Part shown: piece after piece, positions 1-12,224 of the stretch
How the letters are laid out: the number at the start of each line of letters is the position of its first letter
Numbering within the stretch: the stretch's first letter is position 1
DNA from: Stomoxys calcitrans
Taxonomy: Eukaryota > Arthropoda > Insecta > Diptera > Muscidae
Length of the DNA stretch: 64,000 bases
Direction of reading: 5' to 3'
Assembly: GCF_963082655.1 (NCBI RefSeq)
Contig: NC_081552.1
Coordinates: 6,200,648-6,264,647 of the forward strand
Made by a program: the position numbers and the translations under genes
Notes under the pieces: model-generated
Seen by the model: only the letters and a program-made list of their open reading frames with translations
The model's database searches: none
What the model was told of the DNA's origin: nothing

Positions 1-1487
1 CAGTAGACCTCTTCTATCAATCGTTGCCCTTCGGGACTGATCCTGCAACCTTACTTATATGGCGCTAGAGGCATACCCGCAGATTCCAGTTCTCCTGGAA
101 TGTGTGAAGTAGTTTCTAGTCTCGAAAGCTCGTCCGCTTTACAATTCCTAGGGATATCTCTGTAGCCCGGCACCCAAAACTGGTGAATTTTGAACTGTTC
201 AGCCAAATATGTTCTCCAGGGATTTAATGGTTGCATGTCTGTCTATATATTTATGCCAGTTGACGTTATGACATTATATCTTGCCCATTCCACCACTTCT
301 TTAAATGCAAGGATTTCCGCTTGATAAACACTTCAGTAGGTAACCTCCTAGGTGATAGATTTTCAGAGTGCACCCAGAGCCCATCTGGTCGTCTAGTTTG
401 GAACCATCCATATAGAAGTCTATGTAACTTCTATTACCAGGGATATTGTAGTTCCAATGGGTTCTATCAGGAAAACAGTACAGTACTTTTTATTGAAGAG
501 CGGCTCTGGCAATGTGTAATCCACACTGCCTGGAACATCGGACATTTTATCAAGGATAACACATTGTCCGTAGCCGCTGCATGACCAAAGAGAAAACTTC
601 CTTAGCCTCCCAGCAGTGGTCGCAGCAATTTATCTAGCCACAATGTCCAGAGTCATAAGTTGTTGCATTAAATTCAGTGCATCAGATGGTGTCGTCTTTA
701 GTGATACACAAACAAGCCATCCTTTGGATCCAGTTGTGTATTGAACGGTAGATGGACTTTTGGACTATAGGTCTCACAGCTGCAGTGCATGACACGCGGT
801 TTAAGCCCCCAAATTTTGCCAATGGCTCTCTTAAAGGTGTGTAGTGCAAGAGTTGCCTTTCTTGCCCTTTCCTAAATGTTTGACTTGAATTTCAATTTAC
901 ACCTAGGTAGTTTGCACTATCAGCAAATGGATCATTCTCTCCTCCCAAGGAGACAGGTTCCACTGTATGCAACTTGTATCTCCTGCTGAAAAGAACTACT
1001 TCTGTTTTGCACGGTTTTCCATTTAGACTACTTTCGGTAGCCCACTTCGCTGGCGCGCGTAAAGCTTCCTGAAGTACATCTTTTAGAGTGCTGGGAAACT
1101 TCCCTTAACTACAATTGCCAAGTCATCAACATACGATACCACTTTTACACCGTTTTCAGCCATGGAGACAATAATGTATTATTAATGGCTATATTCCATT
1201 AGTAGAGGAGACAGTACACCTCCTTGAGGTGTTCCTCTGCTGACCCATCTATTTAGATCTACCGATCTCAAGCCTGCCTTGATGTATCTTTTAGTAAGTA
1301 AGTTATAAATAAACTCTCCTATGGTAGTGTTGATGCCTAGAAACTCCAGCTCCATCATGATTGACGTTGGGTATACATTTTTGAAAACACCCTTAAAACA
1401 ACACCTACATTTGTATACTCCTTGGCAGCGAGAGAACTCTCCATTTAGCCGACTAGGTCGTGAAGGGCTGTTTTAGTGGTCTTGCCT
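1..1487 (-). mobile_element. Jockey-like non-LTR retrotransposon relic (RT and RNase H)
   Basis: Read on the minus strand, this is the 3' half of a LINE polymerase gene broken by stops and frameshifts. From 5' to 3' there is an RT region with RGTPQGGVLSPL (about 1245-1200), the catalytic YVDD box inside VVSYVDDLAIVV (about 1140-1105), then an RNase H start FYMDGSKLDDQMGSG (about 425-365) and the late RNase H stretch WVPGYRDIP..CKADELSRL (about 180-115). The order RT then RNase H and these wordings are typical of Jockey-type elements. The 3' end lies beyond the window start. Its 5' side stops at about 1487, where a mariner-type end begins. A second copy of the same family lies at 14693-15475. 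The copy is dead. Confidence 0.85.
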
Positions 1488-1491
1488 TACT

Positions 1492-1718
1492 AAAGGGTGA
1501 TTTTTTTGAGGTTAGGATTTTCATGTATTAGTATTTGACAGATCACGTGGGATTTCAGACATGGTGTCAAAGAGAAAGATGCTCAGTATGCTTTGACATT
1601 TCATCATGAATAGACTTACTAACGAGCAACGCTTGCAAATCATTGAATTTTATTACCAAAATCAGTGTTCGGTTCGAAAGTTCTCCTGACTCCGATTTTG
1701 ATGGAATTTCTTATATAT
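1492..1718 (+). mobile_element. Mariner-type DNA transposon, 5' end fragment
   Basis: The fragment starts with a terminal repeat 'aaagggtgatttttttgagg' and reaches the start of a transposase frame at 1606, reading MNRLTNEQRLQIIEFYYQNQ, then is lost after about 110 bases. The same N-terminal helix-turn-helix wording recurs at 13684 and 52083, so this is one family. It sits against the 5' edge of the Jockey-like relic, probably inserted into it. Only the left end survives here. Confidence 0.7.
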
Positions 1719-2396
1719 ATTATTTACATCATTTATTGTATATTGACGTACTATAATTCTAGAAAGCGAAAAAAATGGTGTTATTATCATAAACAGGCCT
1801 AGTTGAAAATATTGACAACGTGCGGGGACAATTTCATGAACCGATCCTTATGAACATCTTTCCTTCAACATGTGTATGCATACCAACCTCAAATTTTAAT
1901 AACCCTTTTAACATTGTATGTTCAATGTACATTGTACATATGTTTCTTTGATGCAATATGGATGGAACACCAGTTTTTTTAGGATTGCAAAAATTGTACA
2001 CTAAACTTTGCACAGTGGGAGAAAATCAAAAAACAAACTAGTAAAAATATGCCGTGTGAGAACGGGTAGAAATATCTCTTTGAAATTTTAAATGGTTAGA
2101 GCTGAGGTGGTTGTCCGGGCATCTTTTGATAGGTCCTTAAAATGTGTCACCTCGATATTTCAAAAATTTTTTGGGGTTGCCAAATATTCGTTTGTGATCC
2201 GATGTCCAAAATTTTTTTTGCTGGAGAGTGCTAAAAAAAAATCCCTACAAAAATGTCCGTTTGAGGTCGACAATTATTACTTTTTTTTTTTTTTGGTCGG
2301 TCGATTTTCATTATTAGCCTTGTGACACAATTTACAACAAATTTAATGCATCAAGTGTTCACATCTGATTATTCAGTTAAAAGTTATACAATTTGG
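1719..2396 (-). repeat. Dispersed repeat R3 copy and AT-rich flank
   Basis: The part from about 2008 to 2300 is a minus-oriented copy of a family also found at 6435-6655 and 11790-12095. Shared landmarks are 'cacagtgggagaaaatcaaa', 'gggtagaaatatctctttga', 'tggttagagctgagg' and a following 'caccTCgatatttc...ttgccaaa' block. No protein is encoded. 1719-2007 and 2301-2396 hold nothing recognisable. The CACAGTGGGAGAAA end could be a transposon terminus, but the class is not determined. Confidence 0.55.
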
Positions 2397-3062
2397 AAGT
2401 CAAACAAGTAAAAGCGTGCTAGGTTCGGCCTGGTCGAATCTTGGAAACCCACCACAATGGATTCTACTAAAAATTTATACACAATAATTTTAGTTGAAGG
2501 GCATAATTTTATTCTACATACCAAACTGCTGTCAAACCAGCAAAAATTAAAGCTTCTAGAAACCGAACAAGGATGACAAGGGAGACCGGTTTACGTGGGA
2601 GCTATATCAAGTTATAGACTGATTTGAACCGTATTTGGCACAGTTGTTGGAAGTCGTAATAGAACACTGCATGCAAAATTTAAGTCAAATCGGACAAAAA
2701 TTGCGGTTTGTAAGAACTCAAGAAGTCAAGTCGGCAGATTGGTTTCTATGGGAGCTATATCGGGTTATAGACCGATTCGAACACGATATTAAAAATTTCA
2801 ACCAAATCGGATAAAAAAAGCAGCTTTTAGGAAATCGAGATCGGTTTATAAGGAAGCTATATCCAAATCTGAACCGATATGGCCCATTTGCAATCCCCAA
2901 CGACCTACATAAATATTAAGTATCTTTGCAAAAATTCAAGCGTGTTCGACCGCTATCGTGATCTCGACAGACGGACGGACGAACATGGCTAGAGATGTTA
3001 CAAACGGAATAACTAGATTAGTTATTTTATACCCATCCTATGGCGGTGGGTATAAAAAGAGA
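2397..3062 (+). repeat. INE-1-like dispersed repeat R1
   Basis: The repeat starts with 'acaagtaaaagcgtgctagg' followed by the near-palindromic 'ttcggcctggtcgaa'. It continues through repeated 'accggtttacgtgggagcta'-type units and a 'gacagacggacggacgaaca' block, and ends in 'atggcggtgggtataaaaa'. It resembles Drosophila INE-1/DINE-1 in the 'tataaagtatatatattctt' and 'gtccgtccgtctgtc' core blocks seen in sister copies. No ORF is meaningful. It abuts an inverted R1 start at 3071. Confidence 0.75.
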
Positions 3063-3070
3063 AAAAAAGT

Positions 3071-3161
3071 TTTTTTATACCCTCCACCATAGGACAATTA
3101 GAAGGTATACTAATTTCTTCATTCTGTTTGTAACTCCTCGAAATACTCGTCTAATACCCCA
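3071..3161 (-). repeat. R1 repeat, first part (split copy)
   Basis: 'tttttataccctccaccata' followed by 'ggtatactaatttcttcatt' and 'tgtaactcctcgaaatactc' is the TATACCC end of R1 in minus orientation. It stops within 'acccca', and the expected continuation '(t)aaagtttatatattctt' is found at 5043. The copy was therefore split by a 1.9-kb insertion. Confidence 0.75.
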
Positions 3162-5042
3162 TTTTATCTTTATAAAATTCAATTTGTGTTTGTTTGTCGG
3201 TTTGTTTGTTTGTTCGGGAGTAGATTACGAATATGGTCAGGAAGTAGGAATAGCCTTTATAATTTATTGATAACGGAATTGGGCGTAGGGTGGAAGGGAT
3301 CACCGTTACCCCAAAAACACAACCCAAAATCAAAAGTGGACCAAAAGGACAATATGGGTAAGTATGCGGGAGTAGACAACGAATCTGGCATACAAATTCA
3401 AGTCAAAGTATAGGGGGTCAGCCCACCCCCACAAAAACGCCCAAAATGGGCACATTAGTCAATCACGGATATATGGGACTCGGTTTGTTTGTTCCGTACA
3501 GACTGAAAAGCGGCTGAACCGATTCTCTCGAAATTTTCGCATATTGTGTAGGTTGGTTCTGGAAGGAAACATAAGCTATATAATTTTTCGGTTTTGGAGG
3601 GGGGAAGGACCCTCCCCCTTATGCCGAAAACACAACCCAAAATCAAAAGTGGACGATCGGGGCAATAAAGGTATCAAATGAAAGGTATTGGAGAGTAGAA
3701 TACGAATATGGTATTAAAATTTGAGTCTAAGTACTTATCTGGCCGCCCCAATCCCAAAATTCCCCCAAACAGACATATTGGACGTTCATGGATTTCAATT
3801 TGGGGCTCAAATGAAAGGTATTCAGGAGTAGATTTCGAATCTTGCATACAAAATCAGATCGAAGCCACCCCTCAAAAAAGCCATTAGGCCCATTATGAGT
3901 ATATGTTACGTGGCAGAACCCATTTTCTTAAAGTTTTCATAGATGGTGTACGTTTGTCTGGAAGGAATCTTAGGCTATATAATTTTTAGATATCGGATGG
4001 AGGCGGACCCTCCGCCTTAACCCAAAAACGCAACCTTTATCCGAAAGTGGTCCGATGGACACAATAAGGGTATCAAATGAAAGGTATTAGAGACCAGAAT
4101 ACAAATATGGTATTAAAATTTGGGTCCAAGTACCCAGCGGGGCCCCCAATCCCAAAACTACTCTAAACCGTTATATTCAAAGTTCATATCAATATGGGAC
4201 TCAAATGAAAATCAGTAGATTACAAATATGGCATAAAACATTAGGTCCAGGTAATGGGAGGTCGCCCACCCCCAAATGGGCATATAAGCCGACCATGGAT
4301 ATATGGGATTCAAATGAAAGGTATTAGGGAGTAGATTACGAATATGACATTAAGATTTGCGTTCAAGTCTAGGTGGCGCTTTTCCTACTAAAGATACGTC
4401 AAATGGGAAACGAATTTGGAGCCAAGTGGGTACGTCCTAAAGCATCCCCTAAACTGAACTTCATTTCCGTTGGGAATATCTTATTTCAGTGCAAAATGCC
4501 GGTAGACGCCCCAACCCCAAAACACCCTCCAAACGGTTCATATTTACCGCCCATGACCATATGGGGCTCAAATTAAAGGGATTTGGAAGTGCAGCACGAC
4601 TTTGATATCCATATTTGAATCGAAATGTCTGAGGTGCCATCCCTCCCCTAATGAGAAAATTACCCTAAGGAAGAACATTACCATCAGGCACCGAGAAGGG
4701 GCAAATTTTCACACATCAATGAGTGCTTTCCGATTCGAGTTTAAACTCAATGATAAGGGACCTTTTTTATAACCGAGTCCGAACGGCGTCCCGCAGTGCG
4801 GCACCTCTTTGCGGAAAATTTTTTAAATGACCGTGCATGGCATTGTACTTCGCAAATGTCGCCAACATAAAGAGGGGATAAACACCGCTTTGTCCGATGT
4901 TTTCGCCAGAATTCGAACGCGTTCAGCGTCATAGGCTACAGTGCCACGAATTCGATATCCGCATTAAGGGCAAAGTGTCCCCACCCTAAAAAGATATTAG
5001 AGAGTTTAAGATGGCGCAGCGGAGCGGACCCGGTTCGGCTAG
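3162..5042 (-). mobile_element. Minisatellite-bearing element R2 (reverse copy)
   Basis: Its right edge, read on the minus strand, is 'ctagccgaaccgggtccgct', matching the start of the copy at 47073. Its left edge is the 'caaacaaacacaaattg' tail. The body consists of degenerate ~130-bp units recognisable by 'tcaaatgaaaggtatt', 'gagtagattacgaatatg' and runs of C/G around 'ccacccccaaa'. It lies inside a split R1 copy and itself contains a SINE (4668-4960). No transposase or RT is encoded, so it is presumably non-autonomous. The mobilising class is unknown. Confidence 0.65.
4668..4960 (-). mobile_element. tRNA-derived SINE, nearly full length
   Basis: On the minus strand the head reads 'gcctatgacgctgaacgcg' followed by a box B-like 'gttcgaattctgg'. 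It then runs through 'gaggtgccgcactgcgggac' and 'cgttcggactcggttataaa' to 'cactcattgatgtgtgaaaa'. The same series occurs at 53878-54130 and, worn, at 15672-15845. The box A region is shortened ('ggcactgtagcctatg'). A tRNA-like internal promoter is the family's hallmark. It interrupts R2. Confidence 0.7.
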
Positions 5043-5718
5043 TAAAGTTTATATATTCTTGATCGTCATGACATTTTAAGTCCGTCCATCTGTCTGTCCA
5101 AAGCACGCTAACTTTCGAAGGAGTAAAGCTAGCCGCCTGAGATTTTGCACAAATACTTTTTATATATGGCTGCCATAGAAACCGATCTTGGATCTTGACT
5201 TCTTTAGCTACTAGAGGGCACAATTCTCGTCCGATTTGGCTGAAATTTTGCATGACGTGTTTTATTATGACTTCCAACAACTGTGTCAAAAATGGTTCAA
5301 ATCGATCCATAACCTGATATAGCTACATTATAAACCGATCTGGGATCTTGATTTCTTGAGCCTCCAGAGGGCGTAATTATTATCCGATTTGGGTAAAATT
5401 TTGTACAACTGCTTCTCCTATGACCTTCAATATACGTGTAAAATGTGGTCGGAATCCGTCTATAGCCTGATAGCCACATAAACCGATCTCTCTATTTTAC
5501 TTCTTGAGCCCCTAAAGGGCACAATTCTTACTCGAACTGGCTGAAATTTTATACAATGACTTCTACTATGGTATTCAATATTCAATTCAATTATAATCCG
5601 AATCGGACCATAACTTGATATAGCTCCAATATTATAGTAATTATTTTCTTTTGTCCTTTGTTTGCCTAAAAGGAGATATCGAGAAAAGAACTTGACAAAT
5701 GCAATCTAGGATAGATAA
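5043..5718 (-). repeat. R1 repeat, second part (split copy)
   Basis: This continues the copy begun at 3071: 'taaagtttatatattcttga', 'cgtccatctgtctgtccaaa', then four 'aaaccgatct...gactTcttgagcc' units. It ends in 'aaaagaacttgacaaatgca', just short of the usual GGCCGAAC terminus. Confidence 0.75.
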
Positions 5719-6660
5719 TAGCGTTTTTTTAAGGACTTTTAAAAATAAATGGTGACCGAATTTTTTTACTGAAATTTCGCAAAATACCTCTTTCAGGCAA
5801 AGTCGGTTTCATAATCAGAATTTTTTAGTAAATTTGCTGTGGAGGCTAAAAATATTGTTAGGTAGAAAACATTTTTGCTTGGGCTGTGGGGATATATCGA
5901 GTTAAAGAAACCTGTGCCCAAACGGGGGATCTGGGCTTTGGAATTTCTGAACCCGAGGGGTTTTTCCACTTTTTTAATAAAAATTGCATTTTTTGACATA
6001 CTATATGTACTGCACCCGTTTAAGTTGACATATATTGTTCAAATTTCACTTAAAACGCATCCAATATATTTCCTTTACAGAAGAGAAAGAAAAAGTATTA
6101 ATATTGAAGCAAGTTTTTTCAATAAAGTCTTATCAATGAAAATACTTTTTTTTTCAAAAAAAAAAAAAAAAAAAAATTGCAAAAAAATGAAAAAAAAAAA
6201 ATTACTTTCAATCTGTATAACTTTTGACAAAATAATGATATATGGACACTTATTGCGACAAAGTCGATAAAAATTTTGTTAAAAATCTAAATACTAAAAA
6301 TGAAAATCGATCCTCAAATGCTTTCGTAAATTGCAATATCGGCCAAAATTTGAACATATAACAATTAAAATTCGTATATCCCCGAAACCTCTGGATATAT
6401 TGTACACCTCAAGATACCACAAACGAAGATTTGGCATCGCCAACAAATTTTCGTAATACCGAGGTGAAAAACTTTAGGGACATGCCAAAGGACGACCGAA
6501 CAACCTAGGTCCTTGAAATTTTGCACACATTCTTGCGAACACCTCAGCTCTTACCATTTCAAATAGATATTTTTACCCTTTTTCACAGGACATATTGTTT
6601 ACTAGTTTTTTTTTTTTTGACTTTCTCCCACTAGCGTTGTCAGAATGTGGTGCCTGGGGA
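5719..6660. repeat. R3 repeat pieces, rearranged
   Basis: 5815-5965 carries R3 in minus orientation ('gtaaatttgctgtggaggct', 'aaatattgttaggt', 'tctgggctttggaa'). 6435-6655 carries the other half in plus orientation ('acaaattttcgtaataccga', 'gacatgccaaagg', 'ctcccactagcgttgtcag'). In the copy at 11790-12095 these halves are collinear, so one half is inverted here. 6140-6210 is an A-rich low-complexity stretch. No coding region is supported. Confidence 0.5.
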
Positions 6661-6854
6661 CAGTTTTGTCTGATAACATTGTGTGTTGATACATACAGAG
6701 TTTAATGGAGAACCATTAAAGCAGCGTTTTATGGATAAGAAATGATCCTTCCATATCCTAAGCACGCTATCTCATCGTCCAATATTTGAGTGTTTTTGAC
6801 CGTCAAAAGTCATAGAAAAACACCACCTCCAAAATTTCTGGCAAATCGAGTAAT

Positions 6855-7275
6855 AATTGGACCCTCTAGAAGCTCAGAAATTCAAATTGGGAGATCGGTT
6901 TATATGGAAGCTCCATCAGGTTATCAAACGAACTTGGAACAGTTGTAGGAAGTCATACCAGATCGATATGTGCGCAATTTCAGAAGCTCCATACCCAAGA
7001 TCGGTTAATATGGCAGCTTTATCAAAACTTGGACCGATTTGGCAATTTTACAATCCCAACTGACCTACTCAAATTATAAGTATTTGTGTCAAATTTCAAG
7101 CGCCTAGCTATACTTTATTTCGAAAGTTACTGACCGACGACCATGGCTAGATGGACCTAAAATGTCATGACAATCAAGAATATATATAAAGTTTTGGGTC
7201 TTAGACGTCGAGGTGTTAAAAACGGAATGACGAAATTAGTATACGTCCATCCTATGGTGGATGGTATTAAGAAAT
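6855..7275 (+). repeat. INE-1-like dispersed repeat R1, 5'-truncated
   Basis: The first unit is 'gggagatcggtttatatgga', followed by 'gcaattttacaatcccaact' and a degenerate 'accgacgaccatggctagat'. The end 'ccatcctatggtggatggta' replaces the usual 'ccatcctatggtggtgggta'. Only about two internal units remain. Confidence 0.7.
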
Positions 7276-10180
7276 TAATGTCTGTCAGAGCAATCCAATG
7301 TCTCGTGTTTCATTTATTGCTGAAGGAATCTCTAGAAAAGAAACCCCTACTTCTAACATCCTAATTATAAACACCTACAAACTAAAAGCAAAACGTAAAC
7401 CAAATCATTCACTCCACTCCATCGATTGCCTTAAATATTTTTTAATGCAACTTTTGCATGAACATTCCACTACAGAACAGGGGCAATATATTTTTTTAAT
7501 ACACTATAATATCCATAGTTCAACGAATTTAACTCTTTAACCTTACCCATCAGAATTTAATTTCGAACACTCATCTTGTACTCTCCCTTTATCATATTAC
7601 ATGCCTTTTAGTCATATAAAAGCAATGCACGTAGAGAAACATTTAATATTTTAATATTTGTTCAACAAAACATAAAATTATTATTAAAAGCCTGTTGGCA
7701 TGTAATGGCAAAATTCACCTTTTCCTACGTCCTCACCATTTTATATGGCCACAATACCTCCAAAACTATTCATATATAGTCTAGCGTCCACCCAGAACCA
7801 TTTATGCACTTCAACATAATCTTTGTATCATAACTTGTACGTATTTAATACTCTTTGGCAGGACATCATCTGTGGAGGACATAAAAATTGTAATATCTCT
7901 TCCAGAGATATATGCAAGTGTACATTTAGGGGCTACACAAGCAAACACACACTAGTGTACATATAAACTTGCATGTAATGAATTATGATGATGTCCTTGT
8001 TATTCATCCATCCACACAGGAAGACTGTGAGAGCACCAAATCAAATTGCTGTGGTATTGGGACATGTAGATATAGTCGTAGTTTTCTAATATAAATTATA
8101 TTTGTCAGCTTTTGCCACCATAGAATGTGAATTAACGAACCACTTATGAAGATAACATATGAGGTCCTTTTAGTTATTGCTGGTTGTATGTTGAACAAAC
8201 CTTTCCTGGTTGCTTGGTGATGCATTTGTTGTCTATGGAGGTTTTTGGCTCACAGTTAGTTTTATGGGTGTTCTCATGGCGACTTTTTCGCAAAAGCTTG
8301 TTGACTTCCGGTTTCCGTTTGACAAGGACAAAGCCAAACCGTTGGCTTTGTTAAACATGTAGTAATGTAAACGGGCTTAAAACACACGCACGTATGGGAT
8401 ATAATGAAACCAAACTATGCCATCACCATCATCATCGGCATTGTTGGGTATTATCCTTTTTGTATACGCTTGGTTTGAAACTTCCATAAGGATGGCATAG
8501 AACAGACAAAACCAAAAAATAGTTGACCATTAAAAGCCAGAAAACAAATTACTCATATCGTCGTCAAAATGTCTTTCCATGGGTAGCTAGACCCAGAAAA
8601 GTATAATACATCCGCAACTACACAATTTGTCCAGGACTTTCGGTCTATGTAGTATGTGTATGTGTGAGTTTGTATGCTTTCTTTATCATTATTTTAATAA
8701 ATCGTTTTGTTGTCTCCACTCCCATGCAAACATCAGTTTGACAGGACATTCATTTATTTATTCATTCGTCCATACACAGAAACGAGTAGCCAGCTATCTC
8801 TTCTATTGAAACGAATGGCTCAACACAATTTTTATTAGATTGTCAATAAAAAAGGAGCTTGGTCAACATAAGCCAACAGCATCAGCATTTCAATATCTCT
8901 TTTTTCGGTGTGCATGTCAAAGTCCTAGAATATGGAATTTTTGTTAAGCTATCCTTAAAGCTAGCCATTTTCAGAGATGTTGAGACACTGGGGAATATGG
9001 TTTTTTTTTTGTCAGAACAAATTATGCTGTACTTTTGTTCCTCAGGGATCATAAAGCAAGTGTAGTATTTTGGGAGAAATTCCTGGAATTGGGAGATGTT
9101 AATGGAATGGATTTTCAACAACTTTGCTTTGCAACATTTAGAGATTAACTGTAACAAAGGCTTAGGAACTTGGATACCATAGTCATGCCAATACTTTAAT
9201 AGAGGATTATTAGAAGAATATCTGGGAAATAAACAGAAGTAGAAAAAAATCTGAATACATATCATGGTCACATATAACTTGGAGCTAGTACCGATGATAG
9301 TTCTGAGCTGCTGTACAAGACTATTATTGAATCCTAAGGAGAAGCATTGTCTTTTTCACGCAGGAAGAATTTTTCTGTATAGAACGACCGCAAAGAATTT
9401 TCAGAAATATCGTAATCGTCACCACTGGAACTTTCATAACTTAAAAGGTAACTTTCAAAACTGTTCCTTAAATATGTTTTGTTTGTGAGTGACTTACACA
9501 TAGTAGGTTATAAAAGGCCACCAATATTTTCATTGCTTTATCTTCGTAGTAGAAAGTAGAAAAAATTCAAATAGGCCCAAAAATTTTGATATCTAAAAAA
9601 CAAAATATGTGTCGCCGAGAGGTCATTTCCTGACAAAATAGTGCTCTTCATTGCAAAACAGGACACCATACTTACTTGGAAACTTTGTTACAGTAATATA
9701 AAATAAACGGCTCTGCCGATTTCTCAAATTATTCAAATTTGGAGGCCTTTTTGTCCCTTTGCCAATATTGGTTGATGTTTCTTCTTTAATGAACGTTTAC
9801 TGTGTTCCGCATCATCAGTGTCTCTACGACCACGCTTGATGTTATTGCTAAATACAATACAAATGCAACATACCAACGTACGGCCCTTGAAACCATCACA
9901 CCTTGCATGGCAGAAAAGTCTTCTAACCAAAGACGAAACGCGTCCCATAGTGGACGGTGTGTGTTGCGATCTCTGGAGTTCCTTTTCCATTTACAAAGAA
10001 AAATTTCCGATCAATGAGCTCGTCTCGAAAGAGAAACAAGCGAAAATTGTGAAATTTAGTTATCTTCGCCATAACAGCTTGCAAGACAAAAAATGTGAAA
10101 AAGTGTATTTTTTCCATTTTTTGGTCAAAATAAGTATTTTCATTATTAGGCTTTATTGAAAACACTTGCTCAAATATTCA
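7276..10180. other. AT-rich DNA without recognisable genes
   Basis: Short open frames in this stretch show no family resemblance and no consistent splice signals. The only repeated landmark is 'gcatcatcagtgtctctacg' at 9809, which recurs around 56421-57040 (see the repeat at 56390). It could be intergenic or intronic. Confidence 0.5.
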
Positions 10181-10182
10181 TA

Positions 10183-11300
10183 ATTTTTATTCCATCCACC
10201 AAAGGATGAGGGTATACTAATTTCGTCATTCTGCTTGTAATTCATCGAATTATTTGTCTAAGACCCCATAAAGTATATATATTCTTAATCGTTACCACAT
10301 TTTAGGTCGATCTAGCCATGTCCGTCCGTCTGTCTGTCGAAAGCACGCTCACTTTCAAAGGAGTAAAGCTAGCCGCTTGAAATTTTGCAAAGTAGTTCTT
10401 TTAGCGTAGGTCAGCTGGGATTGTAAATGGGCCACATCGGTTTTTGTTTTGATATAGCTGCCATATAAACCGAACTTGGGCCTTGACTTCTTGAGCTTCT
10501 AGAAGCGAAAATTTTTATCGGATTTGGCTGAAATTTTGGACATGTCGTTCCCGGTATGACATCAAACAAGTATGCTTAGTTGGTTGAAAATCTGTCGATA
10601 ACCTGTTATAGCCGATCTGGGGTCTTGATTTCTGGGGCCTCTAGAGGACGCAATTTTCATTCGATTTAGTTGAAATTTTGTATGACGTGTTTTGTTATGT
10701 CTTCCAAAAAATGTGCTAAGTATGGTTCAAATCGGTTTATAACCTGATATAGGTGCCATATAAACCGATCTTGAATCTTGACTTCTTGAGCCACTAGAGG
10801 GCGCAATTATAATCTGATTTGGCTGACTTTTTGCATGACATGTTTTGTTATGACTTTCAACAACTGTACTAAGTATGGTTCAAATCGGTTCATAACCTGA
10901 TATAGCAACCATATAAACCGATCTTGAATCTTGACTTCTTGAGCCTCTAGAGGGCGCAATTCCTATCCGATTAAGCTGAAATATAGCATGACGTGTTTCG
11001 TAACAACTTCCAAAAACTGTTCAAATCGGTCCATAACCTGATATAGCTGCCGTATAAACTGATCTGGAATCTTGACTTCCTCACCCTCTAGAGTGCCCAA
11101 TTCCTATTTTTGTACAACGGCTTCTCCCTTCAACATACGTGTCAAATATGGTCTTAATCGGCTCATAGCCTTATACAGCTCCCATATAAACCGATCTCCC
11201 TATTTTACTATTGAGCCCCTAAAGGGCGCAAATTCCTATTCGATTTGGCTGAAATTTAATACAATGACCTTCATTGCAAAACGATTAGATAAGAAAACAA
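10183..11300 (-). repeat. INE-1-like dispersed repeat R1, long copy
   Basis: It starts at 'ttattccatccaccaaagga', then 'accccataaagtatatatat', 'ctagccatgtccgtccgtct', 'ggagtaaagctagccgcttg', followed by about six 'aaaccgatct...cttgacttcttgagcc' units of 120-140 bp. The far (GGCCGAAC) end is missing. It is one of the longest copies here and shows the unit structure well. Confidence 0.8.
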
Positions 11301-11764
11301 CTTTTATAAGAAACAAACGTATATAAGAAATATTTTTGAAAACTCCACTTCAAAAATTTTCTGTAAAAACATTTAAATTATGAGATATCGGAATAAATGC
11401 GGTATATGTGGTTTGACTACAACTCCATTGAAAACACATATTCAGACGAAAAGCGAGTTGTCATGTAGATGTTCGTAGAGCAAAGTTGGAATCTCTCCAC
11501 ATTTGCACATTACGTCAAACCTTGCTGGCTTTTGTTGTGTACTAAGAAATATGCACACTACTTACATAAGATGCACATGTACACTACTTTCATAAGAAAA
11601 AAATTCTTATATCTGTACAAGAAACTAGTTTCTTATATGCAATATTTCTGTATAGGAAAAAACGCATATAAAAAAAAAGTGGAATTATTTGGACTTTCTT
11701 ATATCCGTTGTCTACTGTATATGCCTTTTAAGTGAAACATATTTTAAGTTATACAGGTGCTATA
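11301..11764. other. AT-rich stretch with a 16-bp palindrome
   Basis: There is no gene. 'aagaaactagtttctt' (about 11618-11633) is a perfect palindrome, set among several 'ttcttatat'/'atataagaa' words. It could be the centre of a small foldback element, but no longer arms were found by eye. Confidence 0.4.
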
Positions 11765-11789
11765 TGTAATTCAAAATAGGCAATTTTCT

Positions 11790-12095
11790 ATTAAAAGTTG
11801 GAAAAAAATATTTCCAAAGCCCAGACACCCCAATTGGACATGCAAAGAGTTTTTTGCACCTAACAATATTTGTAGACTCCGCAGCAAATTTACTTTTTGA
11901 CAGCCACAACAAATTTTCGACATACCGTGGTGATCAAATTTAGGGGCTTGCCAAAAGCCGTCCGGTCGACCTAGGGCCTTGATCTCTCTAACACTTCAGC
12001 TCTAACCACTTCAAGTTTCAAAGAGATATCTCCACCCGTTCTAACTTAGCATATTTTTTTTACTAGTTTTTCTTCGATTTTCTCCCACTGTGCTT
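11790..12095 (+). repeat. Dispersed repeat R3, collinear copy
   Basis: In order: 'tccaaagcccagacacccca', 'cctaacaatatttgtagact', 'gcagcaaatttact', 'acaaattttcgacataccgt', 'ggcttgccaaaagccgtc', 'tcagctctaaccacttcaag', 'aaagagatatctccaccc' and 'ttctcccactgtgc'. This is the least rearranged copy. It is non-coding, and its superfamily is unknown. Confidence 0.55.
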
Positions 12096-12224
12096 TGACA
12101 GTATTTACTCACAAATATTATTGAATCAACTACAAATGTTCATAAACCAACAACACTTTTTTGTGAAAGAAACGTTTGAAACTGTTTCTGGGCATTTAGT
12201 GCACAGTTGTACAAATTTCATTTC

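Noticed and set aside
4936..5310. Minus-strand open frame of 124 codons
   Set aside because: It lies across the R2/R1 junction. Similar frames appear in many R1 copies because the units lack stops in one phase.
5875..6270. Plus-strand open frame of 131 codons
   Set aside because: It runs through repeat R3 and a poly-A/poly-lysine stretch. Non-coding repeat.
8882..9271. Minus-strand open frame of 129 codons
   Set aside because: No recognisable motif, ordinary AT-rich composition, and other frames overlap it on both strands. Not supported as a gene.
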